Shown in pieces: positions 1-7,844 of a stretch of DNA of 11,406 nucleotides (position 1 is its first letter; each line of letters opens with the position of its first letter). The translations under genes and the position numbers were made by a program. The stretch lies in assembly GCA_003024985.2 (NCBI GenBank), contig PXIH01S0034914.1, one strand, 5' to 3'. The notes below the pieces were generated by a model. It ran no database searches. It worked only from the letters and a program-made list of their open reading frames with translations, and was not told the DNA's origin. Source of the stretch: Euperipatoides rowelli. Taxonomy: Eukaryota; Onychophora; Udeonychophora; Euonychophora; Peripatopsidae.

Positions 1-37
1 TTGCAGGGGGGCGCAACATTCCTTAGTTACGCCACTG
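1..37 (-). mobile_element. hAT-like DNA transposon terminus, cut by window edge
   Basis: Read on the minus strand, the sequence ending at base 37 begins CAGTGGCGTAACTAAGGAAT and runs into a C-rich stretch at the window edge. A CAGTGGCG start is a common terminus of animal hAT-type elements, which make 8-bp target duplications; the duplication here would be 38-45 (GCCCTGAT). The other end lies outside the window, so neither the duplication nor the second inverted repeat can be tested. The family assignment is from remembered termini only. Confidence 0.35.
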
Positions 38-322
38 GCCCTGATAGTTCTCGTTGTGTTGTTAGAAACTAAGGGAAGCTTTTAAAAAAAATATTGTTAA
101 TTTTACTGATAAATCTGTTCATTTTGTATGTATATAATGTTTTCATACCTAAATGGTTTAAAGATCCACTGTTGCCAGTGTAATTCCTACGCAATATAAT
201 CTGTAAAGCTCTTTTTTGGATAGATGTCAGAGCTGAGATTTGATTTTCTGTGATTGATAAATTCTCAATTATTGATCAGTATATTCTAATCCTGAGTTTA
301 TGAATGTATTGAATAACAAACC

Positions 323-384
323 AAATTAAAGAGACTAGGAGTCAACAATAAAATCCAGTTGTTGACTACTAGTCTCTTTAATTT
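323..384. repeat. Near-perfect 26-bp inverted repeat (hairpin)
   Basis: The left arm (323-348, AAATTAAAGAGACTAGGAGT then six more bases) and the right arm (359-384) are complementary over 26 bp with one mismatch (position 342 against 365) and enclose a 10-nt loop (349-358). Pairing stops at once beyond the arms. The size would suit a compact microRNA precursor or the core of a small palindromic transposon remnant. There is no flanking lower stem and no target duplication to decide between them. No other copy is in the window. Confidence 0.9.
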
Positions 385-458
385 ATATAACATATACATG
401 TTTTTATTGGCTCTCGTCAAGGGCATACAATGTAATTTTTTTCAGGGAGGCGGTCTAT

Positions 459-507
459 TGGTTTTACAACTTTTGGTAGAATTTGATTATTTGAGAAGTT
501 TTTTTTT
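459..507. repeat. Diverged minisatellite-like unit ending at an N
   Basis: This stretch runs TTGGTTTTAC, then ACTTTTGGTAGAATTTGA, then TTTGAGAAGTT plus a T-run, and stops at the N at 508. The order of blocks (TTGGTT start, TTTTGGTA core, AATTTGAGAAG followed by T-run) matches the units of the array at 1219-1635. It may be an outlying unit of that array, separated from it by the N-bounded segment 509-1217. Confidence 0.5.
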
Positions 508-508
508 N

Positions 509-1217
509 TAAGTAAGTCTAGGCATAGATATAGATTATACACAAGGGATGAGCAGAAGAATTACTTGAAAGTTACTTGTCCAGATGGATTTAATTTTATT
601 ATTATTATTGCCTTAATATTTAAATAACAAGACAATTTTATTGTCATGCAATCTTTTTTTTTTTTTTATTTCTAAATTTTAATAATATTTTAAATTAGTA
701 GACTATATGTTAAGGTCTAAGGTTGGTTGGTCGTCTATTAATATCTACTGAAAATTTAATGGTAGTAATTTTCTGGAATTTGGTTTTTAAAATTAAACTG
801 TTATAAATGAATAAAGAACTGTTAGCATCCCACTAAATGCTGCTATGGCTATTATAGCCATTGACTAAAGAAAAATGAAATCATTTCCTTTTAATATATA
901 AATAGATGAGGTAAAAAAAGTGATGGGGAATAATAATAATTTACTGTAATGTAGGTAAATTGTCTCTGCCTTTAAAATATTTAAAATTAGTTAGCCTAAC
1001 ATTGTTTCTTTTAGAATATTGATCGTAACATTGTTGTACGATGCACATATGATAATTATGAATAAAATAAAATATATTAAATTTCAAACGAATTTAGATG
1101 ATTTAAATAAAATATTGTATCAGCACCAAATGGCACCAGAGACTTTTGAAGCTTGGAAAAAAAGATTAAAATAGTCCTTGGAACCGGTAAGATTTTTGGT
1201 GCCAATCAAAATTTTGG
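509..1217. other. N-bounded AT-rich segment (possible separate contig)
   Basis: Single Ns at 508 and 1218 bound this 709-bp piece. Minisatellite-like sequence lies just outside both Ns, so this may be a contig placed inside a broken repeat array. Inside are ATT/TTA runs near 597-612, a T-run at about 654-667, a small palindrome at 845-861 (ATGGCTA arms) and one weak exon candidate at 1015. Otherwise I see nothing recognisable. Confidence 0.5.
1015..1186 (+). pseudogene. Weak exon-like stretch with broken frames
   Basis: A pyrimidine-rich acceptor (TTGTTTCTTTTAG) ends at 1014 and a donor-like CCG|GTAAGA lies at 1187, giving a 172-nt exon-sized block. The first frame reads NIDRNIVVRCTYDNYE and then stops at 1063-1065. 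The +1 frame is open from before 1058 to a stop at 1171-1173 and includes FQTNLDDLNKILYQHQ. The first frame reopens at the end as LEKKIKIVLGTG. No single frame crosses the block. It is either a decayed exon with frameshifts, a terminal exon ending at the first stop (an AATAAA follows directly), or chance. I do not recognise the protein. Confidence 0.15.
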
Positions 1218-1218
1218 N

Positions 1219-1635
1219 TTGGTTGACAGGATGTTTTGTCACCTTTTTGTAGAATTTGAGAAGCTTTTTTTGGGTTGAGAGGATGTTTTGTTACCTTTTG
1301 GTACAATTTGAGAAGCTTTTTTTTTTTGATTAACAGGACGTTTCGTTACCTCTTGGTAGGATTTAGAAGCTTTTTTTTTTGATTGACAGGACGTTTTGTT
1401 ACCTTGTGGTACAATTTGAGAAGCTTTTTTTGGGTTGAGAGGATCTTTTGTTACCTTTTGGTACAATTTGAGAAGCTTTTTTTTTTTGATTAACAGGACG
1501 TTTCATTACCTCTTGGTAGGATTTAGAAGCTTTTTTTTTGATTGACAGGACGTTTTGTTACCTTGTGGTACAATTTGAGAAGCTTTATTTTGGTTGACAG
1601 AACGTTTTGTTACCCTGTGGTAGGATTTGATTTTT
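1219..1635. repeat. ~53-bp minisatellite with 3-unit higher-order repeat
   Basis: About eight tandem units each carry a TTGACAGGACG-like start, a TTTTGTTACC core, GGTACAATTTGAG and an AAGCTT followed by a T-run. The AAGCTT (HindIII) sites fall at 1261, 1313, 1367, 1421, 1473, 1527 and 1580, spaced 52-54 bp. Three unit types repeat in order: A begins GGGTTGAGAGGAT (1272, 1432), B begins TAACAGGACGTTTC (1331, 1491) and C begins TGACAGGACGTTTTG (1384, 1543). The higher-order period is therefore about 160 bp. Unit lengths are not multiples of three, so the lysine-rich minus-strand reading frame across it is not evidence of coding. The left edge abuts the N at 1218. Confidence 0.95.
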
Positions 1636-1639
1636 TTTT

Positions 1640-1657
1640 GGGGGGAGGGGGGGGGGG
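1640..1657 (+). repeat. G-run, G-quadruplex-prone
   Basis: Six Gs, one A and eleven Gs follow a T-run directly at the end of the minisatellite. It is followed by a short perfect hairpin at 1656-1671 (arms GGTTGAA and TTCAACC, 2-nt loop). Such a run is also a likely site of sequencing-length error. Confidence 0.85.
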
Positions 1658-1712
1658 TTGAACCTTCAACCTTCCCTCTACCGTACCACTCTTGGCTCTC
1701 ATTATTATGGCA
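1654..1712 (-). repeat. Possible tRNA-derived SINE head
   Basis: On the minus strand, AGTGGTACGGTAGAGGG (1674-1690) resembles a polymerase III A box. GGTTCAACCCC (1654-1664) resembles a B box lacking one G (consensus GGTTCGAATCC). The A-to-B spacing is shorter than normal, and no tRNA cloverleaf folds around it. On the minus strand the G/C run and the minisatellite lie downstream. A degenerate SINE promoter region is the best reading, but it is weak. Confidence 0.25.
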
Positions 1713-3525
1713 TTTACATGAGTATTGAACAACTCTTTGAAATTAAACTAATTTGACTATAATACTAACATTTTATGTATCTTTTATTTTATTTTTTTTA
1801 TCTGGTGTTCACCCAGTAAAGAAAGCCCTACTTCAGGAATATATGTCCTGGACAGATGAATCTTGAGGATTAGCTCTCGACCTTCCTGCTAGGATGAGTA
1901 TATAACTTATTATTATTAGTTATTATTTTAGTCATATTAATACAAATATAAATGCATGTTTATAAATTAAATATATGGTATGGGGAGAGGGGAAGTTTTT
2001 TTTAGCTCTATGAATTTAAAATTGTTACATATTCCTGTAGGAGGAAAACTATACATAGATTACCAACTTATATTTTCATACTAATAATTTCAACCTTTTT
2101 TTTTCTTCAAAATGTTTAAGTTTTTTTTTTTTACGTATGCTCAATCAATTCTACATTATTTGTGCAAGTTTGCACGATTGTACTTTCATCTTGCATACAA
2201 CATAATGCAAGATGGCCACAAATGAAGCGAAGCATCTATAAGTAAGTTCTGTGATCATGGAAACGTAGCTCAGCGCTAAGCTGAGAAGAACTGAGTCAAA
2301 TTAATCCATTATCAGATTTATCATTACAGAAAGATATGGAAATGATCATGTTCCTGACTTAACTTTTATCAAGCACAACATTTAACACAAAAGCTTTAAT
2401 GACACCCCCTATGTTTTTCTTATTTAGAAACTTCACTCAGCGTTAGCGTTACACTTTTTTTTTTCAGGGAAAAATAAGTTTGCCCTATGCTTAATTCACA
2501 CGTGAAAGGGTTAATAAGGAATTCAAAGCCATAGACATAGAGTAATAAATCTATACATTTTGTGAAATTAATGCAGATTCTTAATATCAAAATTTTTTAT
2601 CTCGATCAGGAGAGGCACAGTAAAGAAAAATTAAAATAAATCAGGAGAAATATTTTTTTTTCAATTATCTGTCTTTTAAAGCAAATTATTTTAAAAAATA
2701 AAGTATTGAATATTTTTTTCTTGTTTACATATTTAGATTTCTTATTTAAAAAAAAATACCTGCTGATTCAGTTAATTTTCACGTTCTCTTGAACTGTGAA
2801 TAATTAATAATATGTCATAATATCTGGACATAAAATTATGACAGTGGCTCCACCTACAATCTTTTGAATTTTCTGTTTTTAGATTTCCTTCCTTTAGATA
2901 TAATATGTAGTTGAAACATTATTTGGGAAGAAATGACTTGGGAATTCCAGTAAAATAATAATTAAAAATATTCATTTTATTTAGTTAAACTAATATTAGT
3001 AATAACCGTAATGAATCTGTAGTTTTTCCCAAGTTTTATTATACACCCAACAATACCCTATGGGTTAACGTTAGTAAAATGATGATAAAATTAAAACAAA
3101 AATTAAACTTTTAATTGTAAATTAACAACATTTGTAATTAAAATTTTATAATAAGTCCAAAACTCAGCCCAAATTTAATTGTTGGAATTTTTGAGTAAAG
3201 AATAAATTCACTTTCAATCACAATCCTATCAACCATTTTCATTTACATTTTTTCATAAATAAATAAATAAAACATTTGTGTTTTTAATAATTTTGCTTAC
3301 ATTTTCTTAATTATGAGAAGATATGTGGCCTACAATAATGGAACTAAAACAGTTGTGGTTTTGCTACATATGGTCAGTAAATCTTTGTTGGACACTTCAG
3401 CCCAATAAAGAAAAATGGACACGGCAAATCAAGAGTATTACATTGTGATACGGAACCGTTATTAATGTTAAGATGAAGGCTTTAATGCGAGAATATCTTA
3501 AAAAAAAAAAAGAATAGCAGACAGT
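1713..3525. other. AT-rich non-coding stretch, no gene seen
   Basis: No gene is supported in this 1.8-kb interval. It holds a slightly more GC-rich, unassigned block at 1801-1900, a short hairpin at 2187-2214 (10-bp arms CATCTTGCAT/ATGCAAGATG, 8-nt loop), several T- and A-runs, and many stop codons in all frames. An ATGGCC context at 2213 opens only nine codons before TAA. Confidence 0.7.
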
Positions 3526-3604
3526 TTATTTAAAATCTACAGCAGCTGCTACTATTTTAGTAAAACGTCTTTGTTCCAAATCTTCATTATTTTCCAAATC
3601 AGAT
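3526..3604 (-). CDS. Weak candidate 3' terminal exon, unknown protein
   Basis: On the minus strand an AG ends just before 3604. After one base the frame reads SDLENNEDLEQRR and then FTKIVAAAVDFK, ending in TAA at 3528-3526, 25 codons in all. The peptide is acidic, then hydrophobic, and compositionally protein-like. The polypyrimidine tract upstream of the AG is poor, and the frame closes two codons further upstream (TAA before AGCAGA). No neighbouring exon was identified. I do not recognise the protein, and chance is a real alternative in this AT-rich setting. Confidence 0.15.
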
Positions 3605-3833
3605 CTGCTTTAGCAGGGCTTTCAAGTAAACTAAATGTCATTGCGCTAGGATGAGTGGTTGAGGATAAGTATCTAACATTACCAATATACCAAAACTTCT
3701 ATTCTTTTATTATATAGTTCAGTTTAATTTTAGAATAAAAACGAAATTTTATGTTGGAACATTTCTTAAGCTTGCATAACATTTTTTTAAAATTTTATAT
3801 TTCTATATTAATGTACAGGAAGTAGTCAGTCTA

Positions 3834-4189
3834 CAGGCATACCTCATTAATATGGCACAGTAAAGCAAATCACAGGCTTTTTTCCCCCTGTACCTATACT
3901 GTATTAAATACACAATAGCGCTGGTTTAGAAAAAATTATGCAAAAAGTAATAAAAGACTTATAACGCATAATAAAAAGGAAAATATTTACAGTGGAAAAA
4001 ATAAATAAAAATAATGTATTAATTGAAAATGACGAGCGCCATATTAATGAAGCGCCGTATTAGTGAAGTACCATATTAGCAAGGCATCATATTAGCAAAA
4101 TGCCATATTAGCAAAGTGCTAGATTAGCAAATCGCCGTATTATTGAAGTGCAGTAAAGTGAGATTTTGCTGTATTAATAATATGGTTCT
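3834..4189 (-). mobile_element. Tigger/pogo-like non-autonomous element
   Basis: Base 3834 begins CAGGCATACCTC, the terminal inverted repeat start remembered for Tigger elements of the Tc1-mariner/pogo group, preceded by TA (3832-3833) as expected for their TA target. On the minus strand the next part reads GCTATTGTGTATTTAATACA followed by GTATAGGTA. This resembles the remembered 3' region of Tigger1 (a GCTATTG...CTTAATA...CAGTATAG block), so the copy appears to lie on the minus strand. The right end is poorly preserved: minus-strand ACCATATTATTAATACAGCA near 4189 only loosely mirrors the left end, with TA at 4190-4191. No transposase is present. The inner part is the 16-bp array described separately. 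Confidence 0.6.
4036..4163. repeat. 16-bp tandem array inside Tigger-like element
   Basis: Seven consecutive units of exactly 16 bp start at 4036, 4052, 4068, 4084, 4100, 4116 and 4132, with a degenerate eighth at 4148. The approximate consensus is GCGCCATATTAGCAAA. Each copy differs at a few bases, but there is no length change. The unit recalls the short GCGCTTCGC/TTTATTGC subterminal repeats of Tigger elements and may have expanded from them. Confidence 0.9.
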
Positions 4190-4278
4190 TAAATATTTTG
4201 AATATCACCACTGCATATACAGTATAAACAGTATATATTATACACTGTATTTGAGAAGGGTCAAATCAGCCACATTGA

Positions 4279-4338
4279 TCATTTGTTGAAATTGAGCGTC
4301 ACTTGATCCCTCTGATACCCTTGTTCTGCCATTCGTGT
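4279..4338 (-). CDS. Weak candidate 3' terminal exon, unknown protein
   Basis: The minus strand has a strong acceptor-like tract (ten Ts, then CTCACACGCAG) ending just before 4338. It is followed in phase 0 by TRMAEQGYQRDQVTLNFNK and TGA, 19 codons with balanced base composition compared with the surroundings. The same frame is open upstream to 4512 without a convincing function. No partner exon or homolog is recognised. It is short enough to be chance, so I regard it only as a lead. Confidence 0.2.
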   Translation of the reverse strand, partial: TRMAEQGYQRDQVTLNFNK

Positions 4339-4887
4339 CTGCGTGTGAGAAAAAAAAAATATCTCAGTAAAATAAGAGCAGAGCAGGATTATGACTGTGT
4401 TGTCAAATTCATGTAAATATCTGAACTCAAGCCCAGACATGTTTCCAAAGCAAGGATAAACTAAAAGAGATGGTTCAGGTGTGTTATAAGATTTGACCCA
4501 TTTCTTATTCACATAATATGATTTATTAATTATGATAGTTGCAAACTAGGACTCATAAATGGAAAACATTAACAGGAAATTCTTCATAAATAATAATAGA
4601 AACACAATTCCTCGAAAAATATTTATTTTTCTTCGAAATCATAGTTCTAAAAAAAAAAAACAGATGTAAAAGATATAAAGATGATTTTAAAAGTGAAGAT
4701 TGAGTTGAAGTATTTCAAAGAATTGTGTTTTCAAAGAATTATTGAGTGAAGAAAAAAAAATGTTTTTGAAGAATTTTCCTGTGACCCTAAAGCCTAGCAC
4801 ACACTAGGAGAATTTTTCTTTGAAGCATCAAAGAATTGTACTCCGAAGGTAAATACTCTCCTGTGTGTCAAAATACTCTAGAGAAAA

Positions 4888-4971
4888 CCAGACTTCGAAG
4901 AGAACTCTTTCATCACTTTCAAAAGTAGACCTCTGGTCTACTTTTTGAAACCTTTTCTCCGAAGTCTGATG
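4888..4971 (+). repeat. 84-bp imperfect palindrome, copy 1 (ends at N)
   Basis: This block is identical over all 84 bases to 9438-9521. It is itself an imperfect palindrome: CAGACTTCG at one end answers CGAAGTCTG at the other. The core has perfect 11-bp arms AAAAGTAGACC and GGTCTACTTTT around TCT (4921-4945). It stops exactly at the N at 4972. A fold-back sequence like this, ending at a gap, is a typical place for an assembler to break. Confidence 0.97.
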
Positions 4972-4972
4972 N

Positions 4973-5103
4973 TCAGTCCATCTTGTCCTGTCTCAGTCCA
5001 CCTTATCCTGTCTCAGTCCATCTTATCCTGTCTCAGTCCATCTTATCCTGTCTCAGTCCATCTTATCCTGTCTCAGTCCATCTTATCCTGTCTCAGTCCA
5101 TCC
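4973..5103. repeat. 20-bp minisatellite, about 6.5 copies
   Basis: Units of exactly 20 bp with consensus TCAGTCCATCTTATCCTGTC start at 4973, 4993, 5013, 5033, 5053 and 5073, with a partial copy at 5093. The first two units carry single-base variants; the next four are identical. The array begins directly at the N at 4972, so its true length is unknown and probably larger. The plus-strand reading frame through it is a by-product of the repeat. Confidence 0.97.
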
Positions 5104-5854
5104 AGCCTAGTCAATTTTGCCTACATTATGTATAATTTTGACAGAAAATAAGTTAAAATCAAGATAATTTTTTTTAAACTAAGAAAATGGAGGGTGGAGG
5201 GGTATGAATTGCTGGTGTTTTTTTAATTTTAATTCAACTTCAATTGTATAAATTACCTGAAATGAAACAATTAGAAGACAGTAAGGTTGCATCAAATAAT
5301 AAATATTACACAATAAATAAAGCATTTTTAATAAATAAAGCAATTTTTAGAATATTGTGTAGTCTCTGTAGGCTACAGGTAACTTTGGTTTGGAACACTA
5401 GACCTATTAATTTTATTTCATTTATGTTTAATTTTATTTTTATTATTAGTGGTATGTATATGTGTGAATGATTAAAATTGAATAGAATTTAGAATTTTTA
5501 ATTGCATCTTATAAAAGTTAAAATTAACTTGCCTAAAATTGTATGAAAAAAAAAAGGAATTAGGTACTTATGTATTAACGGTACCACTACCGTTTTATAA
5601 AGATTTTTAATATTTCATTTCATCACTAATCTTACCCTGACCCTAACTCCAACTATGTGTGAAATATACTATGCCCAACCCTTTGATAAATTGCAATAAT
5701 TGTTTTATAAAGCTTTTCATTTCTGGTTGGTAGTACCACAAAATATTTGTTTACGTACGGTAGTTACAGTTAATAGGTAAGAACCAAAAATTGTTATTCA
5801 GTAAAGGTTATACAGTGTTATTCACATTAAGAAAAAAATAGAACTTGAGATTTT
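5104..5854. other. AT-rich stretch with small tandem duplication, no gene seen
   Basis: The only structure noted is an 18/19-bp tandem duplication at 5312-5348 (AATAAATAAAGCATTTTT twice, with one inserted A). A plus-strand frame at 5244-5471 is open for 75 codons, but its composition is that of the surrounding AT-rich DNA. The motif CCCTGACCCTAA near 5635 is not long enough to be telomeric. Confidence 0.6.
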
Positions 5855-6323
5855 ATGTTTAGAATTATTTCATTTAAAGAAAATGTAGCCTATGTAAACT
5901 GGATAAAAGAAAATTTATACAGTACAAAATGTGCAGTAATTAATTTTAGATTATCAAACAAAAAAGCTGTCAGTCATTATTTACTAATTAAAAATTCACC
6001 AGGAATTCCATCCCTGGTTAATGATTCCAGTTCACTCTGGCATTCCTAAATTGAGCTCTCAACTGGGCTAATCTATGGCCAGTAGGAACACTAAGATTAA
6101 AACCAACTATGAAACTTAGAAAGAAATTGTCAGTCTGCTACCAGTAACATTTACGGTTGCTAATTAGCACTCTTACGCTACATCAAGTGTAAAATGTCTG
6201 TTTAAAAAATAAAATAAAGTTTTCCATAGTATTTTTTCCAATCTAAAATTCCAGTCATCTACCACCTTCCACTATCACAACTTTTATTAAATATGAACTG
6301 TAATTTTTGCTTGCTTATTTCAG

Positions 6324-6396
6324 TTCCACAATAGCTGATCCTGCCTTTTCAAAACATCGCAATGCTCTTCCAGAATTGGTTCAAGTATTTCTATAG
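6324..6396 (+). CDS. Candidate 3' terminal exon, unknown protein
   Basis: The tract GCTTGCTTATTTCAG ends at 6323. After one base (T) that would complete a preceding codon, the frame reads STIADPAFSKHRNALPELVQ, then VFL and TAG at 6394-6396. The base composition is clearly more balanced than its surroundings and the peptide is protein-like. A second acceptor (TTTGTCTTTTCAG, ending 6446) allows an alternative: a GTATTT donor at 6385 and a 62-nt intron would continue in phase as VCVREFRF, stopping at 6471-6473. An upstream exon ending in phase 2 would be needed; one possible AG|GTAAGA donor is at 5779, but this is unsupported. I do not recognise the protein. Confidence 0.25.
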
Positions 6397-6679
6397 TTTG
6401 CTTAATAAGTTTAATAGTTTAATTATTTCATGATTTGTCTTTTCAGGTTTGTGTGCGTGAGTTTAGATTTTAATTTTATTTATTATTATTTTTTTTTACC
6501 GATAAATGTTTTTAATTTTTATTTTATTTTTTATTGTCAATATTCTGAGCTGGTATAATTAAAATTTTGTCAGTCAATAATTAAAGTACCATTTATTGTA
6601 ATTTAAATAATGAAATGAGTTGGGGGTGTTAAATGTAAAATACATGTTAGAGTTGATTTCATATTTGACTAGTCTATTT

Positions 6680-6994
6680 TTACCAATTTTTATTTTTAAT
6701 TGTTTTTAAAATGTTTAAACAATTGTTAGCCTTATCCATTAGTGTATTACACTGAGGTTGGCCAATTTCAGTCAATTCTATTAGACTGAAATTAGAGGAA
6801 TTATTAAAGTTTTTAATAATTTTGATCACACTGTCATTGACAAAATTATCTAACTGATGTTCCAGTTGATAAAATAAAAGGTAAATACAAAACTCATACC
6901 TTTGCAAAGGTGATAATGTTATTCTGAATGCTGCACTGAGCGTATTATACAGAATAAAAACAAGAACAAACCATTTACTATGGAGCAGCCTGAA
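6680..6994 (-). CDS. Open frame of 104 codons without ATG, unknown
   Basis: The minus-strand frame is open from just after a TAA (6997-6995) to TAA at 6682-6680. It includes LYNTLSAAFRITLSPLQRYE and, further on, LDNFVNDSVIKIIKNFNNSS and LTEIGQPQCNTLMDKANNCL. No ATG starts it; the earliest start-like codon is TTG at 6907. The first third looks hydrophobic, the rest helical and asparagine-rich. At this base composition about one such run per window this size is not far from chance. It could be an exon or remnant of a mobile-element protein. I do not recognise a family. Confidence 0.15.
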   Translation of the reverse strand, partial: FRLLHSKWFVLVFILYNTLSAAFRITLSPLQRYEFCIYLLFYQLEHQLDNFVNDSVIKIIKNFNNSSNFSLIELTEIGQPQCNTLMDKANNCLNILKTIKNKNW

Positions 6995-7140
6995 TTATTT
7001 TACTCACTCGCCCTCTACTATCTTAGAATAAACTGATATCCTAACTTGGATAATGAAATAATCCCTATCTAACATAAAATATTGATTGCCAAAATATACC
7101 AAGAGTATAAATGCAGACATAAATAAATAAACATTAGATA

Positions 7141-7245
7141 GACACAAAGGTTGTAGGAGGCTGAGATCAACACTCGTCGAGCTCTATATCCAGGCCACAG
7201 AGAGTGGAAGTCTGTTTCAGGCTCCTGTAATCATGTTAACCTAGG
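7141..7245. other. GC-richer block of unknown origin
   Basis: This roughly 100-bp block contains CTCGTCGAGCTC, GGCCACAGAG and CAGGCTCCTG and stands out from its AT-rich flanks. Frames are open through it on both strands (plus: STLVELYIQATESGSLFQAP; minus: QEPETDFHSLWPGYRARRVL). No splice signals or family were recognised. It may be a repeat fragment, for example the body of a SINE, or a decayed exon. Confidence 0.3.
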
Positions 7246-7522
7246 TGATTAAAGTTGTGGTAAAAAAATGTTTTCAAAAACCATTTTTGGCTAGAGGCAA
7301 ATTAAATATTTTAAATTAATTAAATATTAAATGTATTAAGAGAAATAATCATTACACCAACTTCAACGAGTATTATTTCAGCCAATGACATAGATTAAAA
7401 GTGTTTATTGGACATGAAAGATTATAAATTCCTTCTTTCTCCCTTTGGATAAGTTTTAGCATTAAATAGTACTGAACAATTTTTCCCTTTTTCTTTCCTG
7501 GTGGTGTTTGCTCCACCTTTAG

Positions 7523-7578
7523 CTGATAGAAGAGAAAAGAATCGAGAGATCAAATCACGGGAATTGAATGAAGTTTAA
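7523..7578 (+). CDS. Weak candidate 3' terminal exon, unknown protein
   Basis: A pyrimidine-rich acceptor (TTTGCTCCACCTTTAG, preceded by a long CCCTTTTTCTTTCC tract) ends at 7522. After two bases the frame reads DRREKNREIKSRELNEV and TAA (7576-7578). The peptide is highly charged and coiled-coil-like. A second frame starting at 7523 (LIEEKRIERSNHGN) is also open, which weakens the case. There is no donor, partner exon or recognised family. Confidence 0.2.
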
Positions 7579-7689
7579 TTTATTTTTAGGAATCTAATTA
7601 ATGTAAGGAATGAGACACAATTTATTAAAAAAATATACTGTATGAATTTTTTTTTTAAAAAAAAAGTAAAGATAGAAAATAATATTTTT

Positions 7690-7844
7690 ATTGCTGTCGC
7701 TATTACATTTAAACTTGTCGCTTTTTTGATGCTTATAATAGTTCATGTCAAAACTGTTTGTCGCTAGCGACAAAATCAATGCTGGAGCCATAATAATTAT
7801 GCTGTCGCAATTTATGGCACCATAGCGACAGTTGGACACCCCTG
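7690..7844 (-). mobile_element. hAT-like transposon end with TGTCGC motif cluster
   Basis: On the minus strand, base 7844 starts CAGGGGTGTCCAACTGTCGC. CAGGGGTGTCC is a familiar hAT-type terminus in animal genomes. The adjacent 8 bp outside (7845-7852, ATATATAT) could be a target duplication but is simple sequence. Inside the end, TGTCGC or its complement GCGACA recurs at about 7696, 7717, 7759, 7766, 7803 and 7825. The 7759/7766 pair forms the perfect 18-bp palindrome TTTGTCGCTAGCGACAAA (7757-7774). Clustered subterminal motifs are where hAT transposases bind. The opposite end was not found, so the left limit is arbitrary and the copy is truncated or solo. Confidence 0.5.

Noticed and set aside
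1239-1466. Lysine-rich 75-codon minus-strand frame with KASQIVPQGNKTS repeats
   Set aside because: It lies wholly in the 53-bp minisatellite, whose unit lengths (52-54 bp) are not multiples of three, so the frame is not maintained by selection.
2213-2245. AAGATGGCC start context followed by GTAAGT
   Set aside because: The frame meets TAA after nine codons, before the donor-like site.
2265-2290. TAGCTCAGCGCTAAGCTGAG as a tRNA A box
   Set aside because: No B box or cloverleaf follows; it is a short local hairpin.
1887-3656. 12-mer GCTAGGATGAGT shared by about 1889 and 3646
   Set aside because: The flanks do not match; a few shared 12-mers are expected by chance in 11 kb.
4945-5151. 68-codon plus-strand frame rich in SILSCLSPS
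   Set aside because: It is the translation of the 20-bp minisatellite and crosses the N at 4972.
5632-5655. CCCTGACCCTAA as telomere-like repeat
   Set aside because: Fewer than two units, and not in tandem.
5855-6049. 64-codon plus-strand frame starting MFRIISFKENV
   Set aside because: No splice signals, family or codon bias were seen; the length is expected by chance.
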